This document shows positions 1-7,202 of a stretch of 18,696 nt of DNA, piece after piece (the stretch's first letter is position 1; every line of letters starts with the position of its first letter). Made by a program: the position numbers and the translations under genes. The notes under the pieces were generated by a model. That model ran no database searches and had not been told where the DNA came from. It was given only the letters and a program-made list of their open reading frames with translations. The DNA comes from an uncultured Eggerthellaceae bacterium (GTDB taxonomy: Bacteria > Actinomycetota > Coriobacteriia > Coriobacteriales > Eggerthellaceae): NCBI GenBank assembly GCA_934645125.1, contig CAKUDT010000007.1:1-18696 (forward strand), read 5' to 3'.

Positions 1-1
1 C

Positions 2-682
2 AACACTACCGCTGCTATTGCGAAGGGCTTCGCTATCAGCTCTGCTGGCTTGGCTGCAATCTCTCTGTTCGTGTCCTATCAGGCAACCATGAGCCATATG
101 CTTCCTGGCTTCAGCCTGACGCTGACGAACCCCATCATTGTTGCCGGTATCTTCATTGGCGCTATGATGCCGTTCATGTTTGCTGCTTTGACCATGGGCG
201 CTGTTTCCCGTGCTGCTCATGCCATGGTTGAGGAAGTTCGTCGCCAGTTCCGCGAGATTCCCGGCATCATGGAGTACGAGAACGAGCCCGAGTACGACAA
301 GTGCGTTGGTATTTCCACCACCTCTGCTCTGCATGAAATGATGCTCCCGGGCATTATGGCCGTTGTTGTGCCTATCGTTATCGGCTGCTTCAGCCCCGAA
401 ATGCTGGGTGGCTTCCTGGCGGGTGCTGTTGCAACTGGTATGCTTTTGGCTATGTTCATGTCCAACGCCGGCGGCGCTTGGGACAATGCCAAGAAGTACA
501 TTGAGCAGGGTAACCATGGCGGCAAGGGCTCCGAGGCTCACAAGGCTGCTGTTGTTGGCGACACCGTTGGCGACCCGTTCAAGGATACGTCTGGTCCTTC
601 CATGAACATCCTGATCAACCTGATGACCATCATCGCGTTGACGTTCAGCCCGCTGTTCATTGCGGTTCAGAACTTGCTGTAA
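2..682 (+). CDS. hppA: Membrane-bound ion-pumping pyrophosphatase, C-terminal part
   Basis: Hydrolyses pyrophosphate and uses the energy to pump H+ or Na+ across the membrane. The frame is open from the first bases, so the gene begins before the window; the internal TTG at 50 is not its start. About 226 codons of a family usually near 700 residues are present. Family signatures seen are the NTTAAIAKG stretch (bases 2-28), SNAGGAWDNAKKYIE and GDTVGDPFKDTSGPS near the C-terminus, and several hydrophobic membrane segments, the last at the extreme C-terminus. In the first signature, Ala stands where potassium-independent enzymes carry Lys, and Ala stands where those carry Thr. By family knowledge this places it in the potassium-dependent class, which includes both Na+ and H+ pumps; the ion cannot be decided here. 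A strong terminator follows, so this is the last gene of its transcript. Confidence 0.95.
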   Translation, partial: NTTAAIAKGFAISSAGLAAISLFVSYQATMSHMLPGFSLTLTNPIIVAGIFIGAMMPFMFAALTMGAVSRAAHAMVEEVRRQFREIPGIMEYENEPEYDKCVGISTTSALHEMMLPGIMAVVVPIVIGCFSPEMLGGFLAGAVATGMLLAMFMSNAGGAWDNAKKYIEQGNHGGKGSEAHKAAVVGDTVGDPFKDTSGPSMNILINLMTIIALTFSPLFIAVQNLL

Positions 683-715
683 TTGCGTTTTTAGCAATAG
701 AGTGGCATTCAGAAG

Positions 716-746
716 ATGCGCCGGCTTATTGTCGGCGCATTTTTTC
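716..746 (+). terminator. Rho-independent terminator after hppA
   Basis: A perfect 7-bp GC-rich stem, TGCGCCG (717-723) with CGGCGCA (733-739), extended by an A-T pair, encloses a 9-nt loop and is followed by six T residues (740-745). It sits 34 nt after the hppA stop. Confidence 0.9.
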
Positions 747-823
747 TGCCTTGAGCATGGTCTTTTCATGCGCGCTTTTGTTACGCACGACACGTTGTGG
801 GCGTGCGGTTTCGGCGAAACGAG

Positions 824-829
824 TATACT
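824..829 (+). promoter_or_regulatory. Possible -10 box for mtnA
   Basis: TATACT (5 of 6 matches to TATAAT) lies 35 nt upstream of the chosen mtnA start and after the hppA terminator, so a promoter is expected here. No convincing -35 box is seen at 16-18 bp spacing. No riboswitch-like leader was recognised between this box and the gene. Confidence 0.4.
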
Positions 830-864
830 TACAGGAAAGAAATCCCCCTGGAAAGGACAAGGCT

Positions 865-1926
865 ATGGCAAGCAAGCTGCATATGGAGAACCTTCCGCGC
901 ACATTGGAGCTTATGTATCGCGACGATAAAGCCTCTTTGCGTTTCATTGACCAGCGTCTTTTGCCGGGTGAGCTGAAAGTTTCCGAGACAACGCAGTGGC
1001 GCGAAGTTATTGATGCCATCAAGACGCTTGCCGTGCGCGGCGCTCCTGCCATCGGTATTGCTGGTGCTGCCGCCGTGGCGCTTTGGCTTGAAAACGATGC
1101 CGTGGTAGTTGATGAAGATGATTTTACGCAGGCGCTCGATATTGTTGCGCGCGAAGTGATTGATGCGCGGCCGACTGCGGTAAACCTTAAATGGGCGGTT
1201 GATAAAACAGTCGCCTATATCCATGAGCAGCTTGATGGTGGCGCTCCGCTTGAAGAAATGGGATTGAATGCGTGCACGTACGTACAGCAATTGACGGCAG
1301 ATGACGAGCGCATCAATCGCGCCATCGGCGAAAACGGTGTTTCGCTTATCCCCGATAACGCCTGCATTCTTACGCACTGCAATGCGGGAAGCCTTGCCAC
1401 AGCGTTTTACGGAACGGCACTTGGCATTATTTATGCTGCCTCCGAGCAGGGTAAAGTGCAAAAAGTGTTTGCCGACGAAACGCGTCCGGTGGGCCAGGGT
1501 GCGCGCCTGACGGTGTGGGAATTAGCGCAGGCGGGCGTGGATGTAACGTTGAACTGCGATAACATGGCGGCAGCACTCATGGCGCAAGGCAAGATCGACT
1601 GCGTGATTGTGGGTGCCGATCGTATTGCGTGCAATGGCGATACGGCGAATAAGATCGGCACGTATGGACTTGCCGTTTTGGCGCAGTATCACAAGATTCC
1701 GTTTTATGTTGCGGCTCCTTTATCCACGTTTGATTTCTCCCTTGAAACAGGTGCGGAAATTCCTATTGAGCAGCGTGTTGCTGCCGAAGTTCTTCCACAA
1801 CCTATTGAAGGAGTAGAGGTTTATAATCCGGCGTTCGATGTGACGCCGGGAGAACTTGTTACGGCTTTTATCACAGAACAGGGCGTTTACCAGGCAAAAG
1901 ACCTTGCAAAGCTTGCGCGTTCGTAA
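865..1926 (+). CDS. mtnA: S-methyl-5-thioribose-1-phosphate isomerase
   Basis: Cytoplasmic aldose-ketose isomerase that converts methylthioribose-1-phosphate to methylthioribulose-1-phosphate during salvage of 5'-methylthioadenosine. The 353-residue product has the expected length and motifs: RGAPAIG (58-64), the CNAG cysteine (Cys172), DETRP followed by QGARLT, GADRI with the catalytic-type Asp252, NGDTANKIGTY, and NPAFDVTP near the C-terminus. An upstream in-frame extension to 751 exists, but ATG 865 is preferred because GAAAGGA (851-857) precedes it by 7 nt and the family N-terminus begins about there. No other methionine-salvage gene is in the window. The next gene, dgt, starts 96 nt downstream without a visible terminator between them, so they may be co-transcribed. 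It could also be described as a member of the eIF-2B alpha/beta/delta-related family, but the motifs fit MtnA best. Confidence 0.93.
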   Translation: MASKLHMENLPRTLELMYRDDKASLRFIDQRLLPGELKVSETTQWREVIDAIKTLAVRGAPAIGIAGAAAVALWLENDAVVVDEDDFTQALDIVAREVIDARPTAVNLKWAVDKTVAYIHEQLDGGAPLEEMGLNACTYVQQLTADDERINRAIGENGVSLIPDNACILTHCNAGSLATAFYGTALGIIYAASEQGKVQKVFADETRPVGQGARLTVWELAQAGVDVTLNCDNMAAALMAQGKIDCVIVGADRIACNGDTANKIGTYGLAVLAQYHKIPFYVAAPLSTFDFSLETGAEIPIEQRVAAEVLPQPIEGVEVYNPAFDVTPGELVTAFITEQGVYQAKDLAKLARS

Positions 1927-2022
1927 TCGAAAAGTCGCTTTGTCTGCAGCGAGGTGGCGTGCGTAAAGCGCAACGTGTTGCTTGAAGAGCAGCATCACAA
2001 CAGAAGAAAGGAAGCGGTATCC

Positions 2023-3063
2023 GTGGAAGTGGTAACGGGGGATGCGTATTCTGAAGAACGCAGCGGTTTTCTTTCGCCTGAGGCTGTTCCGTTGATGCCG
2101 TCGCGCGATTCCGCTCATTCGTTTCATGCCGACTTGCTGCGCAATCCCTTCCAGAAAGATCGCGATAAAATTCTGCATTCGAAAAGCTTTCGACGTCTAT
2201 CGCACAAGACGCAAGTGTTTTTGGCGGTTGAAGGCGACCATTTCCGCACGCGCCTTACCCATACGCTTGAAGTTGCGCAGATAGCTCGTACGATTGCTCG
2301 CGGATTGGGGCTCAACGAGGATTTGACGGAAGCTATTGCGCTTGGTCACGATTTAGGCCATACGCCGTTTGGTCATGCGGGGGAAGAGGCGCTGCGCCAT
2401 TGCATTGCTGGCACGCTGCGCATTGATCCCGCATCTGACCAGGTAAACGATTTGTACCGTCATAATGAGCAGAGCGTGCGTGTGGTGGAGGTCATTGAGA
2501 ACGGTGGCAAAGGTTTATCGCTTACGTCAGAAACGCGTAACGGAATTTTATGCCACACGGGGGCGGTGCACGCAAAAACGCTTGAGGGGCGCATTGTGGC
2601 AACGGCCGATCGCGTTGCGTATGTGAATCACGACATCGATGATGCGATTCGCGCGGGATTTCTTTCCGAGAATATGTTGCCGGATTCCACGAAAAGCGTT
2701 TTGGGTACGAATCACGCCCAACGCATTGAAACGCTCGTAGAGAATATGGTTATTACAAGTGCTCAAACAGGGGATATTGGATTAAGCGAGCCGGTGCTTG
2801 CAGCCATGACCGAACTCCGGGCGTTTTTGTTCCGCTGCGTTTATCAATCCGATGCAGTGAATCACGAGGTTGATAAAGCGCGCCGCCTTATGAAGTGCCT
2901 GTACGGTTACTATTTGCAGCATCCGCAAGACATTCCTGCAGAGTACCGCGTCATTTCGCAGGGAAACGATATTCGTGCTGTTGTTGACTACCTTTCTGGC
3001 ATGACCGATCGCGATGCCATTTCTTGCTTCGAAGAGCTCTTCACGCCCCGCTCTTTGGGCTGA
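2023..3063 (+). CDS. dgt: Deoxyguanosinetriphosphate triphosphohydrolase-like HD protein
   Basis: An HD-superfamily dNTP triphosphohydrolase that would remove triphosphate from deoxynucleotides and so influence dNTP pools. The product has 346 residues. Visible features are an N-terminal family stretch (NPFQKDRDKILHSKSFRRL, from residue 41), the first metal-ligand region LTHTLEVAQIAR (His80), the HD pair in GHDLGHTPFGHAG (His109-Asp110), and a downstream conserved region, GILCHTGAV followed by ADRVAYVNHDIDDAIRAG. The GTG at 2023 is chosen because AGAAAGGAAG (2004-2013) lies in the right place upstream; a GTG at 1954 would add 23 poorly conserved residues. In many actinobacteria this gene sits beside dnaG, but not here. 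Substrate preference cannot be read from the sequence, so the dGTP name is by family. Confidence 0.9.
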   Translation: MEVVTGDAYSEERSGFLSPEAVPLMPSRDSAHSFHADLLRNPFQKDRDKILHSKSFRRLSHKTQVFLAVEGDHFRTRLTHTLEVAQIARTIARGLGLNEDLTEAIALGHDLGHTPFGHAGEEALRHCIAGTLRIDPASDQVNDLYRHNEQSVRVVEVIENGGKGLSLTSETRNGILCHTGAVHAKTLEGRIVATADRVAYVNHDIDDAIRAGFLSENMLPDSTKSVLGTNHAQRIETLVENMVITSAQTGDIGLSEPVLAAMTELRAFLFRCVYQSDAVNHEVDKARRLMKCLYGYYLQHPQDIPAEYRVISQGNDIRAVVDYLSGMTDRDAISCFEELFTPRSLG

Positions 3064-3064
3064 T

Positions 3065-3091
3065 GTTAAAAAGTGACGGGGTCTTTTTAAC
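3065..3091 (+). terminator. AT-rich hairpin after dgt, probable terminator
   Basis: GTTAAAAAG (3065-3073) and CTTTTTAAC (3083-3091) form a perfect 9-bp stem around a 9-nt loop, one base after the dgt stop. The stem is A/T-rich, with an A run on one side and a T run on the other, so it may work in both directions. It lacks a GC-rich core, so termination strength is uncertain. Confidence 0.6.
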
Positions 3092-3100
3092 GTTTGGGGT

Positions 3101-3162
3101 TAATACGGTTCGGGGCTGGAGTCCGCAGCTGTTGAACTAGGGCGAGGAGCCGTACGGTATTA
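3101..3162. other. Unexplained structured spacer between dgt and azlC
   Basis: The 203-nt gap between dgt and azlC has no plausible ORF. TACGGTTC (3104-3111) can pair with GAGCCGTA (3147-3154) over 8 bp with one G-U, enclosing a shorter GCTG...CAGC stem. An alternative outer pairing is TAATAC (3101-3106) with GTATTA (3157-3162). Further on, CTACC (3209-3213) can pair with either of two GGTAG copies, one before and one after it. I do not recognise a known riboswitch, tRNA, 6S or SRP RNA. Because azlC seems leaderless, this segment would not be part of its message. It may be a small RNA, the 3' end of the dgt transcript, or nothing. Confidence 0.3.
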
Positions 3163-3230
3163 AAGGTAGCCAGGTATTTCGGCGCGATTCATCCGTTTGT
3201 GTTAAAAACCTACCGCCGCTTTTTGAAGGG

Positions 3231-3258
3231 TAGAAATAATTCGCAAAGAGTCTATAAT
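3231..3258 (+). promoter_or_regulatory. azlC promoter, probably giving a leaderless mRNA
   Basis: A perfect -10 box TATAAT (3253-3258) has a weak -35, TAGAAA (3231-3236), at 16-bp spacing. The expected transcription start falls at about 3265-3267, on or next to the GTG start of azlC at 3267. Confidence 0.65.
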
Positions 3259-3266
3259 GCCAATTC

Positions 3267-4085
3267 GTGTCTAAATCGGTCTACATAAAACAAGCACTTG
3301 AAGCAGCGTTGCCTATTATGCTGGGCTACGTTGCTATTGGCGTGCCGTGCGGTATTTTGAATGCCTCGATCGGTTTGAATGTTTTGCAAGTTTTCTTGCT
3401 TTCGGCATTGTTTTATTCGGGCGCGGGACAATTCATGCTTCCGAATATGTATCTTGCCGGTGCGCCGCTGGCATCCATCATTGCAAGCATTTCCTTGGTG
3501 AACACGCGTCAAATGCTGTATTCAGCATCGTTTGCGCCGTTTTGCGATAAAGAGCGGAAACGGTTGACATTTCTGTTTGGCGCAACGGTGACCGATGAAT
3601 CGTTTGGCGTGAATACCGAAAAATTCGAAGAAGGAAATTGGTCGGTTAAGCACGCGCTTTGGGTGAACATCTTTTCCTGTGCGTCGTGGACGGTTTCGAA
3701 TTCTTTGGGCGTGATCATCGGCGGTTTGATCAATATTCCTTTGGCGGTAGCATCGTTTGCCATGACATCCATCTTTGTCTGCCTTATGTGTTCCCAGAAA
3801 ATATGCATTGAAAACATTGTCGCTATTATTTTCGCCATTGCTGGCGTGTATGTGTGCAAATGCGTTGGCCTTACGGGTCCGGCTATTCTTCTGGGTGCGG
3901 TTATTGGCGTCGCTGCGGCGTTTGCAGCAAGCATCTTGAAGGAAAAAGTCACTAATAAAACCGTAAAGGTATCGAGCTCGGACTTAGTATCCAGCGCAAA
4001 GGCCATCCAAACATCGGTAAATCAGGATACACCTTTGAACGGCACTCTTTCTGCGCCTGTTTGCTCAAGCGAGATGGGTAAATAA
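3267..4085 (+). CDS. azlC: AzlC-family branched-chain amino-acid exporter, large subunit
   Basis: Large membrane subunit of a two-component exporter of branched-chain amino acids, working with AzlD. The 272-residue product carries family features: ALPIMLGYVAIGVPCGIL at the first membrane segment, FYSGAGQFM, the NTRQMLYS motif, and a further series of hydrophobic helices to about residue 222. The last 45-50 residues are hydrophilic and rich in Ser, Thr and Lys, which makes the protein longer than typical family members (about 230-240). The GTG at 3267 is the start because the ORF begins there and the -10 box lies only 8 nt upstream; no Shine-Dalgarno sequence is present, in keeping with leaderless translation. 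It is followed by azlD after a single base, so the pair is clearly one operon. The exported substrate is inferred from the family only. Confidence 0.9.
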   Translation: MSKSVYIKQALEAALPIMLGYVAIGVPCGILNASIGLNVLQVFLLSALFYSGAGQFMLPNMYLAGAPLASIIASISLVNTRQMLYSASFAPFCDKERKRLTFLFGATVTDESFGVNTEKFEEGNWSVKHALWVNIFSCASWTVSNSLGVIIGGLINIPLAVASFAMTSIFVCLMCSQKICIENIVAIIFAIAGVYVCKCVGLTGPAILLGAVIGVAAAFAASILKEKVTNKTVKVSSSDLVSSAKAIQTSVNQDTPLNGTLSAPVCSSEMGK

Positions 4086-4086
4086 C

Positions 4087-4419
4087 ATGCAAATGGGTCT
4101 TGATGAATTTATCATTGTCTTCGCATGCTGTTTTGTGACCATGCTCATATGTCGTTGTGCGCCGTTGATGATGCTGAAAGGAAGAAAGCTTCCCGAGAAA
4201 GTTGAGCGTGCGTTGGGGTTTATTCCTCCGGCCGCTTTTGCTGCGTTGGTTGCGAACGATCTTTTGAATCCGGGTATGTTTAATGCAGGTGTGTGGCCTG
4301 CGATTGCGCCGATTCTTGCCGCGTTTGTTGTGGTAGTGGTTGCTCGATTGACAAAATCTCTTTTGTGGTGCGCTCTTTCGGGTTGCGCAGCATACGCATT
4401 TCTTCTGTATGCGTTGTAA
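4087..4419 (+). CDS. azlD: AzlD-family branched-chain amino-acid transport protein, small subunit
   Basis: Small membrane partner of AzlC. The 110-residue product has the usual length and about four hydrophobic segments. It also has the family core CRCAPLMMLKGRKLPEKVER, followed by LGFIPPAAFAALVANDLL. The ATG lies one base after the azlC stop. There is no strong Shine-Dalgarno sequence, so translation is probably coupled to azlC. Downstream, 130 nt separate it from csoR, which has its own promoter and operator; a weak 6-bp stem overlaps the end of azlD but has no clear T tract. Confidence 0.88.
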   Translation: MQMGLDEFIIVFACCFVTMLICRCAPLMMLKGRKLPEKVERALGFIPPAAFAALVANDLLNPGMFNAGVWPAIAPILAAFVVVVVARLTKSLLWCALSGCAAYAFLLYAL

Positions 4420-4438
4420 TTCAAAAAATTTTATCTTC

Positions 4439-4463
4439 TATATACCCATAGGGGGTATATAAT
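4439..4463 (+). promoter_or_regulatory. CsoR-type copper operator overlapping the csoR promoter
   Basis: TATATACCC (4439-4447) and GGGTATATA (4453-4461) form a perfect 9-bp inverted repeat with a 5-nt centre. Its core ATACCCATAGGGGGTAT closely resembles known CsoR operators of Gram-positive copper operons. A perfect -10 box, TATAAT (4458-4463), overlaps the right half-site, so bound CsoR would block RNA polymerase and copper would release it. No good -35 box is seen. Confidence 0.85.
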
Positions 4464-4485
4464 GCTCATTGAAAAATAAACGAAA

Positions 4486-4532
4486 TCCAGCGATGCTTGT
4501 GCTTCAAGGGTCGCTGGAATCTTGCAAGCACA
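4486..4532 (+). promoter_or_regulatory. Possible H-type pseudoknot in the csoR leader
   Basis: In the roughly 80-nt leader, TCCAGCGA (4486-4493) pairs with TCGCTGGA (4511-4518) over 8 bp. Within its loop, TGTGCTT (4498-4504) pairs perfectly with AAGCACA (4526-4532) over 7 bp. The two stems interleave as an H-type pseudoknot with loops of 4, 6 and 7 nt, ending just before the csoR ribosome-binding site. A simpler alternative is TGCTTG (4494-4499) with CAAGCA (4525-4530). Confidence 0.4.
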
Positions 4533-4549
4533 CAGAAGGGAAGAGCCTT

Positions 4550-4852
4550 ATGGAAGAGTGTTGTTGCAAAAAGAAGAACACGCCGCGCGATGAGCAGATG
4601 GTAATCGATATCCAAAAGCGTCTCAATCGGGCGATTGGCCAGGTCAACGGCGTAAAATGCATGATCGACGAGAATCGTTATTGCGGCGATGTGCTGGTGC
4701 AACTTGCTGCGGCGGAAAGCGCTTTGCATAAAGTGAGCGAAATCGTTCTGAAAAACCACTTGGAAACATGTGTGGTAGAGCAAATCCAGCAGGGCAACAC
4801 CGAGATTATCGATGAAGCAATGCAGCTTATCAAGAAGTTCGGAGGCCGCTAG
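4550..4852 (+). CDS. csoR: Copper-sensing transcriptional repressor CsoR
   Basis: All-helical DNA-binding repressor that releases DNA when it binds Cu(I). The 100-residue product has the CsoR helix signature RLNRAIGQVNGVKCMID. Its Cys45, His70 and Cys74 have the 25- and 4-residue spacing of the Cu(I)-binding Cys-His-Cys triad, which separates it from FrmR and RcnR relatives. The N-terminus begins MEECCCKKK, an extra Cys cluster. ATG 4550 is chosen because GAAGGGAAG (4535-4543) precedes it; an in-frame ATG at 4493 would add 19 residues but has no Shine-Dalgarno sequence. The stop codon abuts the copA ATG. The palindrome overlapping its own promoter and the copper ATPase downstream make autorepression of csoR-copA-copZ very likely. 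Confidence 0.94.
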   Translation: MEECCCKKKNTPRDEQMVIDIQKRLNRAIGQVNGVKCMIDENRYCGDVLVQLAAAESALHKVSEIVLKNHLETCVVEQIQQGNTEIIDEAMQLIKKFGGR

Positions 4853-7162
4853 ATGAAGTGCATGTTTGATATCACGGGCATGACGTGCTCGGCGTGCCAA
4901 GCGCGCGTTGAGCAAGCGGCAACAAGCGTTTCAGGCGTTGAAAGCGCTGTGGTAAATCTGCTCAAAAATACACTCGACATCGAGTGCGAAGAATCCGTTC
5001 AAGTAACGGCTCAGGTGGTTGCTGCAATCGAAAAAGCGGGCTACGGTGCTTTTCCGCGTTCTGCGCAAGGCGGTGCAGCGGCTTCGGGCGCAGGTTCTTC
5101 CGCTTCGGGCGCAAGCAAGCAAAATGCTGCGGCTCAAGAAGCAGCGCGGGTGAGAATGCGCCTTATTGTGAGCTTTTGCTTCACTGTTCCGCTATTCTAT
5201 TTGAGCATGGGGCATATGTTTGGCTGGCCTCTGCCTGCCTGTTTTTTGGGCAATCAGAATTTGATGGTGTTTGCGCTCACGCAATTTTTGCTGCTTCTGC
5301 CTGTCATCTTCGTCAATTTCAAGTTTTTCCGCGTTGGCTTCAAAACGCTTGCGCACAAAGCGCCCACTATGGATACGCTTATCGCGCTTGGCTCGGGCGC
5401 ATCTACGCTTTACGGTATTGCAGCGCTTTATCGTATGGCGGCGGCGCTGGGTGCAGGCGACACAATGGCTGCGCACCACGCATCGATGGATTTGTACTTT
5501 GAATCAGCCGCGATGATTTTGACGCTTATCACGCTAGGAAAGTTCTTTGAGGCGCGCGCAAAGGGAAAAACGACCGATGCCATTACATCGCTCATGGATC
5601 TTGCGCCTAAAACAGCGCTTCTTGTTGCCGATGATGGTACGGAATCGGAGATCCCCGTCGAAAACGTGCAGGTGGGAGACGTGCTTGCGGTGAAGGCGGG
5701 CCAAGCGGTGCCCGTTGATGGCGTGGTGGTCTCGGGCAACGGAACGGTAGACGAGAGCGCTATCACGGGCGAAAGCGTGCCGGTCGAGAAGCTGCCGGGC
5801 AATGTTGTTACTGGTGCCACGGTGAACACGGCCGGGTATTTCACCATGCAGGCGAAACGCGTGGGTGCCGATACCGCGCTGGCGCAAATCATTGCTCTTG
5901 TTGATGAAGCGACCAGCACGAAAGCGCCTATCCAGCGCATTGCCGATAAGATCAGCGGAGTTTTCGTTCCCATTGTTGTGGCGCTTGCTCTGATTGTTTT
6001 GGTGGTGTGGCTGGCTCTTGGCGGCTCTGTGTCCGAAGCGGTGAATCATGCTATCAGCGTTTTGGTTATCAGCTGCCCGTGCGCTTTGGGTCTGGCCACC
6101 CCGACTGCCATTATGGTGGGAACGGGGCGCGGCGCGAAAAACGGCATTTTGATCAAGAGTGCCGAATCGCTGGAAACCGCTCACGATGTTCAGACGGTTA
6201 TCTTCGATAAAACGGGAACCATCACCACCGGCGTTCCAGAAGTGACCGATGTGCTGTGCGCTGCAGGTGTGGAACGCGAAGAGCTGCTGCAGCTTGTTAC
6301 ATCCGTTGAAGCGAAAAGCGAGCATCCCTTGGCACAAGCGCTTTGTCGCTATGTCGCTGAGCAGGGAATACCTGCAATGGCTGTCCAGCAATTCACCCAG
6401 ATTCCCGGCGGTGGTTTGCGTGCTCGTTTGGCGGGAGAAGACGTGTTGGCGGGAAATGAGCGCTTGATGAACGAACGGGGCATTGAACTGGGCGCGCTTG
6501 CGGATAAGGGGGATGCGTTGTCCCGAGCGGGAAAAACGTCGCTCTACTTCGCGTATGCAGGTTCGCTTGCCGGCGTTATAGCACTGGCCGATGCCGTGAA
6601 GCCAGAAAGCGCTGCGGCTATTGAGTCTTTGAAGCAACAGGGCGTACGCACTATGATGCTCACGGGAGACAACGTTGCCACGGCAAACGCTATCGCGCAA
6701 CTTGTGGGTGTGGATGATGTGGTGGCTGGCGTATTGCCCCAGGAAAAAGAAGCGTACGTTCGCTGCGCCGGCAAGCAAGGAAAGGTTGCCATGGTGGGCG
6801 ATGGTGTGAACGATGCCCCCGCTCTTGCCCGCGCCGATGTGGGAATCGCCATTGGCGCAGGAACTGATATTGCCATCGAAAGCGCCGATATCGTTCTTAT
6901 GAACAGCAGTTTGACCGATGTTGTCAACGCGTTCGACTTGAGCCGTGCCACCTTGCGCAACATCAAGCAAAACTTGTTCTGGGCGCTTTTCTATAATGTG
7001 ATTTGCATTCCCGTTGCCGCGGGCGTTCTTGTACCGCTGGGGATTACGCTTAATCCCATGATTGCCGCTGCGGCCATGAGCTGTTCGAGCATCTGCGTAG
7101 TAAGCAATGCGCTGCGCCTGCGTAACTGGAAGCCAGCGAAATCGCATAAAAAAACTGCATAA
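4853..7162 (+). CDS. copA: Cu(I)-exporting P1B-type ATPase
   Basis: Exports Cu(I) from the cytoplasm using ATP. The 769-residue product has one N-terminal heavy-metal domain with GMTCSAC (Cys12, Cys15), an Ala/Ser-rich linker at about residues 72-98, and eight expected membrane segments. Core motifs are the actuator TGES (305-308), the membrane CPC site (408-410) in SCPCALGLATP, the phosphorylated Asp452 in DKTGT, the SEHP nucleotide-binding motif (His491-Pro492), and GDGVNDAPA from Gly649. The last two helices contain YN and MSCSS, which with CPC define the copper subclass. A GGAGG (4841-4845) inside the csoR end lies 7 nt before the ATG, and the two genes abut. All catalytic motifs are intact. 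Confidence 0.97.
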   Translation: MKCMFDITGMTCSACQARVEQAATSVSGVESAVVNLLKNTLDIECEESVQVTAQVVAAIEKAGYGAFPRSAQGGAAASGAGSSASGASKQNAAAQEAARVRMRLIVSFCFTVPLFYLSMGHMFGWPLPACFLGNQNLMVFALTQFLLLLPVIFVNFKFFRVGFKTLAHKAPTMDTLIALGSGASTLYGIAALYRMAAALGAGDTMAAHHASMDLYFESAAMILTLITLGKFFEARAKGKTTDAITSLMDLAPKTALLVADDGTESEIPVENVQVGDVLAVKAGQAVPVDGVVVSGNGTVDESAITGESVPVEKLPGNVVTGATVNTAGYFTMQAKRVGADTALAQIIALVDEATSTKAPIQRIADKISGVFVPIVVALALIVLVVWLALGGSVSEAVNHAISVLVISCPCALGLATPTAIMVGTGRGAKNGILIKSAESLETAHDVQTVIFDKTGTITTGVPEVTDVLCAAGVEREELLQLVTSVEAKSEHPLAQALCRYVAEQGIPAMAVQQFTQIPGGGLRARLAGEDVLAGNERLMNERGIELGALADKGDALSRAGKTSLYFAYAGSLAGVIALADAVKPESAAAIESLKQQGVRTMMLTGDNVATANAIAQLVGVDDVVAGVLPQEKEAYVRCAGKQGKVAMVGDGVNDAPALARADVGIAIGAGTDIAIESADIVLMNSSLTDVVNAFDLSRATLRNIKQNLFWALFYNVICIPVAAGVLVPLGITLNPMIAAAAMSCSSICVVSNALRLRNWKPAKSHKKTA

Positions 7163-7202
7163 ATAAAAGCCATGGGAATAAACAAAAGGGAAAGGAAACA
7201 AA

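Noticed and set aside
1970..1981. GCAACGTGTTGC hairpin between mtnA and dgt
   Set aside because: Five pairs, a 2-nt loop that is sterically poor, and no T tract; too weak to call.
1954..2022. Longer dgt start at GTG 1954
   Set aside because: The extra 23 residues are not family-like, and the GTG at 2023 has a better ribosome-binding site.
3101..3162. TACGGTTC and GAGCCGTA recall sequences near the ends of group II introns
   Set aside because: They occur in the opposite order to that in such introns, and there is no domain V, reverse transcriptase or second end.
4390..4412. GCATAC/GTATGC stem at the end of azlD as a terminator
   Set aside because: Only 6 bp with an 11-nt loop and no following T tract, and it lies within the coding region.
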